Below are positions 1 through 7,604 of a stretch of 60,162 nucleotides of DNA, one piece after another. A model generated the notes under the pieces. The model did no database searches. It had not been told where the DNA came from and worked only from the letters and a program-made list of their open reading frames with translations. The DNA lies in NCBI GenBank assembly GCA_003169975.1, contig PNAA01000026.1, positions 1 to 60,162 on the forward strand, read 5' to 3'. Numbering within the stretch: the stretch's first letter is position 1; every line of letters begins with the position of its first letter. Origin of the DNA: Spartobacteria bacterium (GTDB taxonomy: Bacteria > Verrucomicrobiota > Verrucomicrobiia > Chthoniobacterales > UBA10450). Made by a program: the position numbers and the translations under genes.

Positions 1-207
1 ACCCCAACGCCGACCCCAACGCCAACCCCGACGCCAACCCCAACCCCGACGCCAACCCCGACGCCGACCCCAACGCCAACCCCGACGCCAACCCCGACGC
101 CGACCCCAACGCCGACGCCGACGCCAACCCCAACCCCAACGCCAACGCCAACCCCAACGCCTCCGAATGCACCGAGTCCACCGACAGGGCTGCATGTTGT
201 ATTCTAA
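1..207 (+). CDS. 3' end of a protein with a threonine-proline repeat tail (partial)
   Basis: The plus strand is open from base 1 to the TAA at 205-207. It reads almost purely as alternating Thr-Pro for about 52 residues, encoded by interleaved ACCCCA, ACGCCA and ACCCCG units, followed by a short tail ending in TGLHVVF. Such TP runs are flexible, often glycosylated linkers of secreted proteins. The last residues (PPTGLHV) resemble the first strand of a fibronectin type III domain, but the stop follows at once. The 5' part lies outside the window, so function cannot be judged. The repeat could also be a slippage-prone minisatellite that has altered the C-terminus. Confidence 0.6.
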   Translation, partial: TPTPTPTPTPTPTPTPTPTPTPTPTPTPTPTPTPTPTPTPTPTPTPTPTPTPTPPNAPSPPTGLHVVF

Positions 208-380
208 GAACCGACCGGATTTGGGTGCGCTCGATTTTCGAGACTTAGTTCCGCGGCGGTGGCGGCCCGCTTGAGAGGCATAAATTACTTTGCCTCGCGC
301 CGGGAGTCAGTTCCTCGAATTCCCGGATGAGTGCTCGTCCGCTAGTATGCGGCCCCCGCGCTGTTGTCGAGGTGTCGAGA

Positions 381-455
<75 letters not shown>

Positions 456-623
456 AGACCGAGCGAAAGCACAAGAGACGAATCGCGTGCCTCGAGTCAA
501 GCGCGAAGAGAGAATGCGCATTTGAGCAAGCGGGAACGCCGGGCCACGCCGAAGTCGGTCGGCGCAGCGTTCGGCGGCTCATTAAGCCGCTACGAGAGGC
601 CCCTCGGAGGGGAATGGCCCAGA

Positions 624-1175
624 TCAGGCCGCGAGCTTGGTCGCTTCTTTGTGTCCCAAGATCCGAACCGTCTGTTTGAGTTGGTCGACCTTGAGCGGCT
701 TTTTCAAGACAGTGATCGGTCCTTTCGCCAGAATCCGATTGAGCATTTCACTATCGGGATAACCAGTGATGACTACGATCGGTAGATTGGGATCGATTTC
801 CTTCGCCGCGTCATAAACATCGTCCGCTGGTCCATCCGGCAATTTCAGGTCGAGAAAGAGCAGATCAAACCGCTGCTTCTCGAGCGCGGCGATCGCCTCT
901 TTTACCGTCCCGACAACGACGCGGCTGAAACCAATTTTCTTCAGGAACACTTTGAAGAGGTTTTGCAGGCTGACATCATCGTCCACCACCAACACCGTCG
1001 GCTGGCCGGAACGATCTTCTTTCAGGACATCCTTATCGAGGGAATCCTTCTTGATCCGCCAACGGCCGCCAATCTGAATCGCCGGCAGCTGGCCGCGCTG
1101 TACCAAATAATAGACAGTCGGCAGCGGAATTCGGAGATATTTCGCAGTCTCCTTGACCGTCAGTAGGTTATGCAT
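624..1175 (-). CDS. Response-regulator-like protein with N-terminal excisionase-type HTH
   Basis: 183 aa. Residues 1-50 form a MerR/excisionase-type winged helix (TVKETAKYLRIPLPTVYYLV, then the GGRWRI wing), as in BldC or phage Xis. Residues 58-175 form a CheY-like receiver with the acidic patch D65-D66-D67, phosphoacceptor D109 in FLDLKLPDG, T137 and K159 in LKKP. All receiver key residues are present, so it should be phosphorylated by a histidine kinase, though none is adjacent. DNA-binding domain before receiver is the reverse of the usual OmpR/NarL order. Upstream lies an AT-rich region with two palindromes (1207-1251) that may be its operator or promoter. It is probably a transcription regulator with unknown targets. 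Confidence 0.85.
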   Translation of the reverse strand: MHNLLTVKETAKYLRIPLPTVYYLVQRGQLPAIQIGGRWRIKKDSLDKDVLKEDRSGQPTVLVVDDDVSLQNLFKVFLKKIGFSRVVVGTVKEAIAALEKQRFDLLFLDLKLPDGPADDVYDAAKEIDPNLPIVVITGYPDSEMLNRILAKGPITVLKKPLKVDQLKQTVRILGHKEATKLAA

Positions 1176-1206
1176 GGCAGGAGGTCAGCAATTTTTTTCG
1201 CCAGTT

Positions 1207-1251
1207 GCAATATATATTGCCGAAACATGAGCATTATAAATTTTAGAATGC
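1207..1251. promoter_or_regulatory. AT-rich divergent promoter region with two palindromes
   Basis: Between the minus-strand HTH-receiver gene (start 1175) and the plus-strand methyltransferase is an AT-rich stretch. It holds a perfect 14-bp palindrome GCAATATATATTGC (1207-1220) and a near-perfect 21-bp palindrome (1231-1251) running from GCATT to AATGC with one mismatched pair. Their position fits operators for the divergent HTH protein; this is inference. Confidence 0.45.
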
Positions 1252-1390
1252 ATGTCAACACTCTTATTTTCACAGTGGCAGAAAGGCGCCCCGCGCCCGG
1301 CGGGCGCCCGATCGCTCAGGCGGAACTCTGGTCCTGCGGTGATATCGTCGCTGGACAATGGGTGACCGGGGGTTCACTATTCGCAACTTT

Positions 1391-2011
1391 ATGAGCGCAT
1401 TGTTTTTCAAACGGTTTTTGCAAAAGCCGTTTCAAATCGCCTCCATCATCCCCAGTTCGAAGGCGCTCGTGGAGCGGGTCGCGAGCAAAATGGATTTCAG
1501 CCAACCGCGGATCATGGCCGAGTATGGTCCCGGCGAAGGAGTTCATTCCCGCGAGTTGGCCGCCCGGATGGACGCCGACTCGCAGCTCTTCCTCTTCGAA
1601 CTGGATCGGGCCTTCTCCCGCGACCTCGATCGGCAGTTCGCCGATGATCCACGCGTCCACATCATTAACCGCGACGCCGCCAGTCTCGCCGAGGAACTCG
1701 CCCGCCGCGGCATTGCACAGTGCGACTACATTCTCTCCGGCATCCCCTTCAGCATTCTCGAGATCAAAAAGAAACGCGCTCTGCTCCAGGATACCTACGA
1801 CGCGCTCCGACCCGGCGGCGCGTTCATCATTTATCAGGTGACAAACGAACTCCGGCAGCACGCCACCTTCTTCGACCGCGCCGAATCTGAGTACTGCCTG
1901 CAAAATATCCCCCCGATGTTCATCACGGTTTTCCAAAAAGCGCTCACGCGGAATGGACACGTGCGGGTCGCGCCGCCCACAGCAAAAATTACGGCCCAGC
2001 GCACGGCATGA
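1391..2011 (+). CDS. Class I SAM-dependent methyltransferase, phospholipid N-methyltransferase-like
   Basis: 206 aa from the ATG at 1391. An in-frame ATG at 1358 would add 11 residues, and neither has a clear ribosome site. The N-terminus FLQKPFQIASIIPSSKALV has the pattern of PmtA-type phosphatidylethanolamine methyltransferases and rRNA adenine dimethylase relatives. Motif I is AEYGPGEG (about 43-50), the acidic end of strand 2 is FELD, and motif IV-like SGIPFS follows. Family members methylate PE head groups to PC precursors, but substrate cannot be assigned from sequence. The stop overlaps the fumC start (ATGA, 2008-2011), so translational coupling is likely. Confidence 0.75.
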   Translation: MSALFFKRFLQKPFQIASIIPSSKALVERVASKMDFSQPRIMAEYGPGEGVHSRELAARMDADSQLFLFELDRAFSRDLDRQFADDPRVHIINRDAASLAEELARRGIAQCDYILSGIPFSILEIKKKRALLQDTYDALRPGGAFIIYQVTNELRQHATFFDRAESEYCLQNIPPMFITVFQKALTRNGHVRVAPPTAKITAQRTA

Positions 2012-3426
2012 GTGCCTGCAAGACTCGCATGGAAAAGGATTCCATGGGCGAGATGTCTGTCCCGGAATCGGCGCTTTACGGAGCCTCGACCCAGCGCGCG
2101 GTGCTGAATTTTCCGGTCAGCGGCTGGCGTTTTTCGCGGCCGTTCATCCGCGCGCTTGGTTTATTGAAATGGGCCGCGGCCCAGGCGAACCACGATCTTG
2201 GTTTGCTCGATGCGGAGCGCAGCGCGCTCATCGTGCAAGCCGCCGAGGAAGTGGTCGAGGGCAAGCTCGACGAACATTTTCCCCTCGACATTTTCCAGAC
2301 CGGCTCGGGCACGAGCACGAACACGAACGCGAACGAAGTCATCTCCAACCGCTGCTGCCAACTCGCCGGCCAACCGATCGGCGCCCGCGTCCCGGTGCAC
2401 CCTAACGATCACGTTAACATGGGGCAATCGAGCAATGACGTCATCCCATCAGCGATTCACATCAGTGCCGCCGAGCAACTCAAGACGTGTCTCATCCCTT
2501 CCCTCGAAAAACTCGAGACCGCGCTTGCCGCCAAAGCGACCGAATTCCACGACGTGATCAAGATCGGACGCACCCATTTGATGGACGCGACGCCGGTGCG
2601 GCTCGGTCAGGAATTCGGCGGCTACGCGCAACAAGTGCGTTTTGGAAAACGCCGGGCCGAGCAGTCGATCGCCGCGCTCCAGGAACTCGCCCTCGGCGGC
2701 ACCGCGGTCGGGACCGGCCTTAATCGGCACCTCGAATTTCCGGCAAAAGTGATGCGTCATCTCGAGCAGCGAACGGGCATCGCATTTCGCGAAGCGGAAA
2801 ATCATTTCGAAGCACAGGGCGCCAAAGATGGCGTTGTCGAAGTGAGCGGCCAGCTCAAAACCATCGCGGTCAGTCTCTTCAAAATCGCCAATGATATGCG
2901 CTGGCTCGGCAGCGGTCCGCGCTGTGGGATTGGCGAAATTGCGCTGCCCGCCACCCAACCCGGCAGCTCCATTATGCCGGGCAAAGTGAACCCGGTGATC
3001 TGCGAATCCGTCATGATGGTCTGCGCGCAGGTCATCGGCGCCGACACCACCATCACCTGGGCAGGCGCGAACGGAAATCTCGATCTCAACGTCATGATGC
3101 CGGTGATGGCGCACAATCTTTTAACCAGCATCCGGCTGCTCGGAAATGTGGCCGAGATTTTTGCCGACAAATGCATCACCGGCATCCTTGCCAACAAGGA
3201 ACGCTGCCAGGAATTGGTCGAACTTTCGATGGCGATGGTGACAAGTCTGGCGCCGAAAATCGGCTACGATCGCGCGGCCGAGATCGCCAAGGAAAGCGCG
3301 AGGACGGGCAAGACGGTGCGCCAGATCTGCCTGGAAAAGAAGGTCCTGCCGGAAGCGGAATTGAACGCCGCGCTCGATCCGGTTGCGATGACCGAACCGG
3401 GCGGCGAAGGTGGCGGCGGAGGTTAA
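2008..3426 (+). CDS. fumC: Class II fumarate hydratase
   Basis: 472 aa, near the usual 460-470. It converts fumarate to malate in the TCA cycle in the cytoplasm, and needs no iron-sulfur cluster. The superfamily signature GSSIMPGKVNPV is at 319-330, the active-site region GRTHLMDATP with H190 is intact, and the TGSGTSTNTNANE substrate loop is near 98-110. ATG 2008 overlaps the preceding stop; Met8 is an alternative start. The C-terminus is odd: after the normal ending MTEPG comes a glycine-rich tail (GEGGGGG) encoded by a GGC/GGT-rich low-complexity run. Confidence 0.97.
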   Translation: MSACKTRMEKDSMGEMSVPESALYGASTQRAVLNFPVSGWRFSRPFIRALGLLKWAAAQANHDLGLLDAERSALIVQAAEEVVEGKLDEHFPLDIFQTGSGTSTNTNANEVISNRCCQLAGQPIGARVPVHPNDHVNMGQSSNDVIPSAIHISAAEQLKTCLIPSLEKLETALAAKATEFHDVIKIGRTHLMDATPVRLGQEFGGYAQQVRFGKRRAEQSIAALQELALGGTAVGTGLNRHLEFPAKVMRHLEQRTGIAFREAENHFEAQGAKDGVVEVSGQLKTIAVSLFKIANDMRWLGSGPRCGIGEIALPATQPGSSIMPGKVNPVICESVMMVCAQVIGADTTITWAGANGNLDLNVMMPVMAHNLLTSIRLLGNVAEIFADKCITGILANKERCQELVELSMAMVTSLAPKIGYDRAAEIAKESARTGKTVRQICLEKKVLPEAELNAALDPVAMTEPGGEGGGGG

Positions 3427-3490
3427 TTTTCCCGGGAGTTCGTTTGCCTAACGATCGGCCTTCGCCAATCGGAAATTATTTTTTCTTCCC

Positions 3491-3865
3491 ATGGTCGCCA
3501 ACGTCAACAGTCCGAGTTTCTCCGGCGGCGCGAATATCGCGATCAAATGCCCGTATCACACCTACGAGCAGACGATCGCTTTTTATCGCGACACCCTCGG
3601 CCTGCCTGTCGTCGAGGAAGAGGCGGAGGGCTGCATCTTTCAGTTCGGCCCCGTCCGGCTGTGGATTGATCGGGTCCCGAACATCAGCCATCCCGACATC
3701 TGGCTCGAGCTTGAAACCAACGATACCGAAAGCGCCGCGGCCTATCTCAAGAATCACGGCGTCTCACGGCGCGACGAAGTGGAACAACTGCGCGAAGACT
3801 TCGACGGGTTCTGGATATCGGATCCAGCCGGCGTCATTCATCTCGTCGTGGGCGACGAAGACTAG
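3491..3865 (+). CDS. VOC / glyoxalase-like family protein
   Basis: 124 aa, one vicinal-oxygen-chelate unit. The beta-alpha-beta pattern is visible: HTYEQTIAFYRDTLGLPVVEE, then FGPVRLWIDR, then a second half ending FWISDPAGVIHLVVGDED. Candidate metal ligands are H18-H22 region residues and a C-terminal acidic/His strand, but they cannot be placed with certainty. The family includes lyases, dioxygenases and resistance proteins, so substrate is unknown. It follows fumC by 64 bp and is separated by a copy of the GCCTAACGA motif. Confidence 0.8.
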   Translation: MVANVNSPSFSGGANIAIKCPYHTYEQTIAFYRDTLGLPVVEEEAEGCIFQFGPVRLWIDRVPNISHPDIWLELETNDTESAAAYLKNHGVSRRDEVEQLREDFDGFWISDPAGVIHLVVGDED

Positions 3866-3880
3866 GCTTTCCTGGCATAG

Positions 3881-4762
3881 TTACGCGGCCCGCGGCGCGC
3901 CTAACGAGACCGTCGTCGTCTCAAAAAACAGGTTCTCAAAAGTCGGCTGAAACGCGCCGCTGCGGGTCGCGCCAATCGCAAACTGCGGACTGATCTCCGC
4001 CTGCGCGGCGCAAAATACTTCGATGTCGGCTCGGCCACACTTTTTCAATTCCGCCCGCACCGTTCCGGCCGCGAGCTCCGGCGAATTGCAATCCCGGCTG
4101 AGATGTCCGAGCACGACGCGCGCGATCTTGCCGGGCAATAATTGCGCAATGGCGGCGGCGGCGGCCGGGTTGGAGAGGTGGCCATGCCGCGATTGGATCC
4201 GCTGCTTCACCGGCCAGGGCCGGTGCGGATCGTTCTGCAAAAGTTTTTCATCGTGATTCGTCTCGATGACGAGCGTTTGCACCTGGCGCAGGCGCTCAAT
4301 CGTGAGGCGGGTGGCGTGGCCGAGGTCGGTGATGTAGCCGAGCGCGCTCGCCCCCGCGTGGAAAGTGTAGCCGACCGGCTCGACCGCATCGTGCGGGACG
4401 GGGAAATTTTCGATCGTGATGTCGCAGATCGAAAAACTCGAACCGGTGCGAAAAATCCGCCAGTTGCGATGCGCGCCTAATCCCGCGGAGGCGGGATAAC
4501 GAATCGCTTCCGCGGTCAGCGCATTGCAATAAATCGGAACCTCGAATTTGCGGCAGAGCACCTCCAGCCCGCAAACGTGATCGCCGTGCTCGTGGGTCAG
4601 CAGGACGCCATCGATGTCGTTAGGCGTAAATCCGCAACGCGCGAGCCGCAGGACGAGCTGGCGCGCGCTCAACCCGCCGTCGACGAGCAGCCGGCAATGG
4701 TCTGTCGCGACCAGCGCGCTGTTCCCCGCGCTCCCGCTCCCGAGCATCGTCAGACTGAACAT
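3881..4762 (-). CDS. MBL-fold metallo-hydrolase (WalJ/YycJ-like)
   Basis: 293 aa from ATG 4762 (MFSLTMLGSGSAGNS). The frame opens 12 codons earlier at a TTG with no support. Strand 1 SGSAGNS is typical of the YycJ/WalJ group, and the zinc-binding motif THEHGDH is at 56-62. Later ligands lie in TDLGHAT and VLGHLSR. Relatives are exonuclease-like hydrolases linked to cell-wall and replication control in Firmicutes; the role here is unknown. It converges with the VOC gene. Its SLG codons near the C-terminus contain the GCCTAACGA motif. Confidence 0.85.
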   Translation of the reverse strand: MFSLTMLGSGSAGNSALVATDHCRLLVDGGLSARQLVLRLARCGFTPNDIDGVLLTHEHGDHVCGLEVLCRKFEVPIYCNALTAEAIRYPASAGLGAHRNWRIFRTGSSFSICDITIENFPVPHDAVEPVGYTFHAGASALGYITDLGHATRLTIERLRQVQTLVIETNHDEKLLQNDPHRPWPVKQRIQSRHGHLSNPAAAAAIAQLLPGKIARVVLGHLSRDCNSPELAAGTVRAELKKCGRADIEVFCAAQAEISPQFAIGATRSGAFQPTFENLFFETTTVSLGAPRAA

Positions 4763-4874
4763 CTCCCGATATTTAGCGAAGCGGAGCCGCGGGCACAAAC
4801 GGAAATCCTCCGACTCGGCGCGGGCGCGAACAATTTTCGACAGAGGCGAGAGTGTCGGATAAGTTTTCCTGGCG

Positions 4875-5525
4875 ATGGATGCGATCGATCTGGCCGGTCT
4901 CCGGCGCGAATACGAAACCCAGGGTCTGCGCCGGGCGGATCTGCATCACGATCCGATCGAGCAATTTGCGACCTGGTTTTCGACCGCCGTCAATTCCGCG
5001 CTGCCGGATGCAAATGCGATCAGTCTTGCCACCGCCACGCCCGACGGCAAACCATCGGCGCGCGTCGTTCTGTTGAAAGGATTCGATCAGCGCGGCTTCG
5101 TTTTTTTCACCAACTATGAAAGCGACAAAGGCCGCGAGCTGGCGGCCAATCCGCAGGCCGCCTTCGTCCTTTACTGGGTGCAACTAGAGCGGCAAATTCG
5201 TGTCGCTGGCCGCGTCGAAAAAACGTCGCGGCAAGACTCGGAAACCTATTTTCACGCGCGGCCGCGGGGCAGCCAGCTCGGCGCCTGGGTCTCGCATCAG
5301 AGCGAAGTGATCGATGCGCGCCGCATTCTCGATGCCCGCTTGGCGGAGATGACGGAGCGCTTCGCGGGGAGCGAGGAGGTCGAGCTGCCGCCGCACTGGG
5401 GCGGCTACCGGATCGTGCCCGAGACGATCGAATTCTGGCAGGGTCGCGCGAACCGGCTGCACGATCGCTTTCGCTACACCCGACGAAAGGATGACTCGTG
5501 GTTGATCGAGCGGCTCGCGCCGTGA
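4875..5525 (+). CDS. pdxH: Pyridoxamine 5'-phosphate oxidase
   Basis: 216 aa, normal length. It oxidises pyridoxine or pyridoxamine 5'-phosphate to PLP using FMN and oxygen. FMN contacts are recognisable in SARVVLLKGF (61-70) and VFFTNYESDKGREL, the QLERQIRVAG strand is at 102-111, and the C-terminal signature RANRLHDRFRY to SWLIERLAP is complete. It is divergent from the MBL gene, with 112 bp between them. PLP made here serves the aminotransferase and the glucan phosphorylase elsewhere in the window, as in any cell. Confidence 0.96.
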   Translation: MDAIDLAGLRREYETQGLRRADLHHDPIEQFATWFSTAVNSALPDANAISLATATPDGKPSARVVLLKGFDQRGFVFFTNYESDKGRELAANPQAAFVLYWVQLERQIRVAGRVEKTSRQDSETYFHARPRGSQLGAWVSHQSEVIDARRILDARLAEMTERFAGSEEVELPPHWGGYRIVPETIEFWQGRANRLHDRFRYTRRKDDSWLIERLAP

Positions 5526-5549
5526 TTCGTTAAGCGACCATTTTCTGGC

Positions 5550-6338
5550 ATGGAGGCACCCGACGAAGCAACCCGTTCCCGCCGCTGGACGCATGCGGCC
5601 GGGCCGCGCTACTGGTGGCACCGTCTGCCGGGGATGGATTTTGTCCCGCCGGTTTATTCCGACCTGACCGAGGCGGAATGGAAAATCGTGAGGGCCTGGT
5701 ACGAAGAGACCGATCGGAGCGGAGTCATTGGCGAATGTGCCGTCCCGCTTGTTTCGCTTCTCCACGGGCTGGTGATGGGCAATCGGATCGCGCGCATCGT
5801 GCAACTGGGAACCTGTGCCGGCTACTCGTCGCTCCTCCTGGGGTTCATGCTCCGGCGGATGAACGCGCCTAACGGATTGTTCACCCTCGATCTTGATCCG
5901 GAGCTTTGCGCGCTCACCCGGCGGTGGCTGGAGCGCGCCGGCCTGACGAACTTCGTCACGGTCGCGGAAGGCAACTCGCTCGATCCGAATTCGCTTGCGG
6001 CGGCGCAGGCGCACTTCCGCGGGGAGCCAGAAATGATTCTGCTCGATAGCTCCCATGAATATGGCGCCACCGTCCGGGAACTCGATCTTTGGTATCCGGC
6101 GCTGCAAATGGGCGGCCTCCTGCTGCTGCACGACGTGAGCCGGTTCGCGGAAGAATTCGACGTCACCGCGCAGGGCGGGGTACGGCGCGCGTTCGACGAG
6201 TGGCGGGAGAAAAATCCGCAGGCGGAAGCGATCTGCCTCAACGGCGAGTCGCGCACGATGGACTTACCGCGCCCACCTTACAAGGATGCCTGTGGGCTCG
6301 GAATCATCTACAAAGCAGAAGTCCAGGTGCCGGAGTAA
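5550..6338 (+). CDS. Class I SAM-dependent O-methyltransferase-like protein
   Basis: 262 aa. A Methyltransf_24/CmoM-like Rossmann core: motif I VQLGTCAGYSS (85-94), acidic strand FTLDLDPELC, and strand 4 MILLDSSHEYG, resembling cephalosporin hydroxylase and catechol O-methyltransferase relatives. The aromatic-rich N-terminus (GPRYWWHRLPG) is not a signal peptide. It follows pdxH by 24 bp on the same strand and may be cotranscribed. Substrate cannot be inferred. Confidence 0.75.
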   Translation: MEAPDEATRSRRWTHAAGPRYWWHRLPGMDFVPPVYSDLTEAEWKIVRAWYEETDRSGVIGECAVPLVSLLHGLVMGNRIARIVQLGTCAGYSSLLLGFMLRRMNAPNGLFTLDLDPELCALTRRWLERAGLTNFVTVAEGNSLDPNSLAAAQAHFRGEPEMILLDSSHEYGATVRELDLWYPALQMGGLLLLHDVSRFAEEFDVTAQGGVRRAFDEWREKNPQAEAICLNGESRTMDLPRPPYKDACGLGIIYKAEVQVPE

Positions 6339-6380
6339 CCCCAGCACCTGGACCTTAAATCTGCACGACGTTAAGTCGGC

Positions 6381-7517
6381 CTAACGATTACGAGTCGAAG
6401 TCGGCGCTTCGCCCCCTGTTTCCCGTCCACCAAAAAGGTAGGAGAAAACCGCGAAGACTTGCGCACGCGGGGCATCGGTGTTAACGCCGAAGAGCGGAGA
6501 AACATCGAACCTGGTATTCGCGGTTGGTTTCCACGCGATCGTCGGGCCGATGATGAAACGAGCGGATTCGCCCGTCTTAGGATCTTCGCGAATACCTTTG
6601 TCGCTAAACACGGTTAGTTGCATCTCCGCGCCTACTTTGAGGCGCTCTTTCTCGAGCAAGACCGGAATCATCGCGCTTTGGGCAAAGCCGTATTCGCGGC
6701 CGCGATCGCCACTGATTTCCTGCTCGTAGAAAACATTCAGTGCCCACTCCAGTTTCTCAGCGAATTCTTCCGAAAACAGCACCCGCCCTTCCACCGCGTC
6801 GGGCAGCGGAAGGTGCATGTCCAGAAAATCCCGTCCCTCGCCCGGGCCAGGTTTTGCCGGCGGACCTTCATCATGCAAAATGTCACCGATGCCGAATTTG
6901 TATTCGACGAACAAGGTTGGGTTGAAAGGAATCTTATCCCAATCGGCAAGGGCATAACGCGCCTCCACGCTGAAACTTCTCTCCTGGCTCGTTCCGCGAT
7001 AGGTCTCGACTGCGTTCTCGAAGGCGACGCCGAAACGATAGGGCAAACCAATCTCAACCTCTTCGGTGAAATTGTGATCGGGTCGATCGAACTTGAGCGC
7101 ATCGCCTTCATAGATCAAACCTGCGTAGACGGCGCCCGGCGGGAGCACATAGGCATTGACCAGGTTCGAAAACCGGCTGCGCGAGAGGGCGGGCGGTGCG
7201 CCGTAAGCGCTCGGCACTTCCTCTCCGCGAATCACAAGGCCCGGCTGGGTGACGATTTCGGCGGTCGCGCCAGTCGAGGCGGTTGATTTCTTACTCGACG
7301 TTTTCTTGCTCGAGGTCTGCGCTTGAGCAGAAGTGGTTGTCGGCCCACTGGAGGTTGTTTCTGCTGCGGCAACTTTGGTACCAGACAAAACCGCGTCTTG
7401 CGCGCGCAGGCTAGCCCCGGCGAAGAGAGCGGTGAGAACAGAGACGGCACAGAAGCCGAAGCTTCCCGTTAGGTAACCACGCCGAAAATCAGCGCGTGGC
7501 GAATTCGATTGATGCAT
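6381..7517 (-). CDS. Outer-membrane beta-barrel protein, secreted, function unknown
   Basis: 378 aa from ATG 7517; an upstream ATG at 7559 lacks a ribosome site. A Sec signal peptide is clear: RRGY, a hydrophobic stretch to about residue 37, then SLRAQ-DA. A Ser/Thr/Lys-rich linker follows, then about 270 residues of alternating strands ending in an aromatic terminus (FAVFSYLFGG), as in porin-like barrels and the phenol MetA-like transporter family. It is 87 bp downstream of the histidine kinase on the same strand, so it could be a target or third member of that operon. Ligand unknown. Confidence 0.6.
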   Translation of the reverse strand: MHQSNSPRADFRRGYLTGSFGFCAVSVLTALFAGASLRAQDAVLSGTKVAAAETTSSGPTTTSAQAQTSSKKTSSKKSTASTGATAEIVTQPGLVIRGEEVPSAYGAPPALSRSRFSNLVNAYVLPPGAVYAGLIYEGDALKFDRPDHNFTEEVEIGLPYRFGVAFENAVETYRGTSQERSFSVEARYALADWDKIPFNPTLFVEYKFGIGDILHDEGPPAKPGPGEGRDFLDMHLPLPDAVEGRVLFSEEFAEKLEWALNVFYEQEISGDRGREYGFAQSAMIPVLLEKERLKVGAEMQLTVFSDKGIREDPKTGESARFIIGPTIAWKPTANTRFDVSPLFGVNTDAPRAQVFAVFSYLFGGRETGGEAPTSTRNR

Positions 7518-7604
7518 GGTTTTCTTTTTAGAGGAAGCCGGGCAAGATGACAAGAACATAATGATATTTTTGTCATCAAGCAGCCGGTATGCCGGGCCGG
7601 CCGG

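Noticed and set aside
1-190. The ACCCCAACG repeats as a CRISPR or intergenic satellite
   Set aside because: No spacer-repeat structure; the whole run is an open frame coding Thr-Pro that ends in a stop.
599-613. CCCCTCGGAGGGG hairpin as a terminator of the HTH-receiver gene
   Set aside because: Short stem, no T-run on the minus strand; evidence too weak to list as a terminator.
3400-3426. GGE in the FumC tail as a Pup/UBact-like tail
   Set aside because: Pup ends in GGE/GGQ at the last residues; here five more glycines follow and the protein is a full fumarase.
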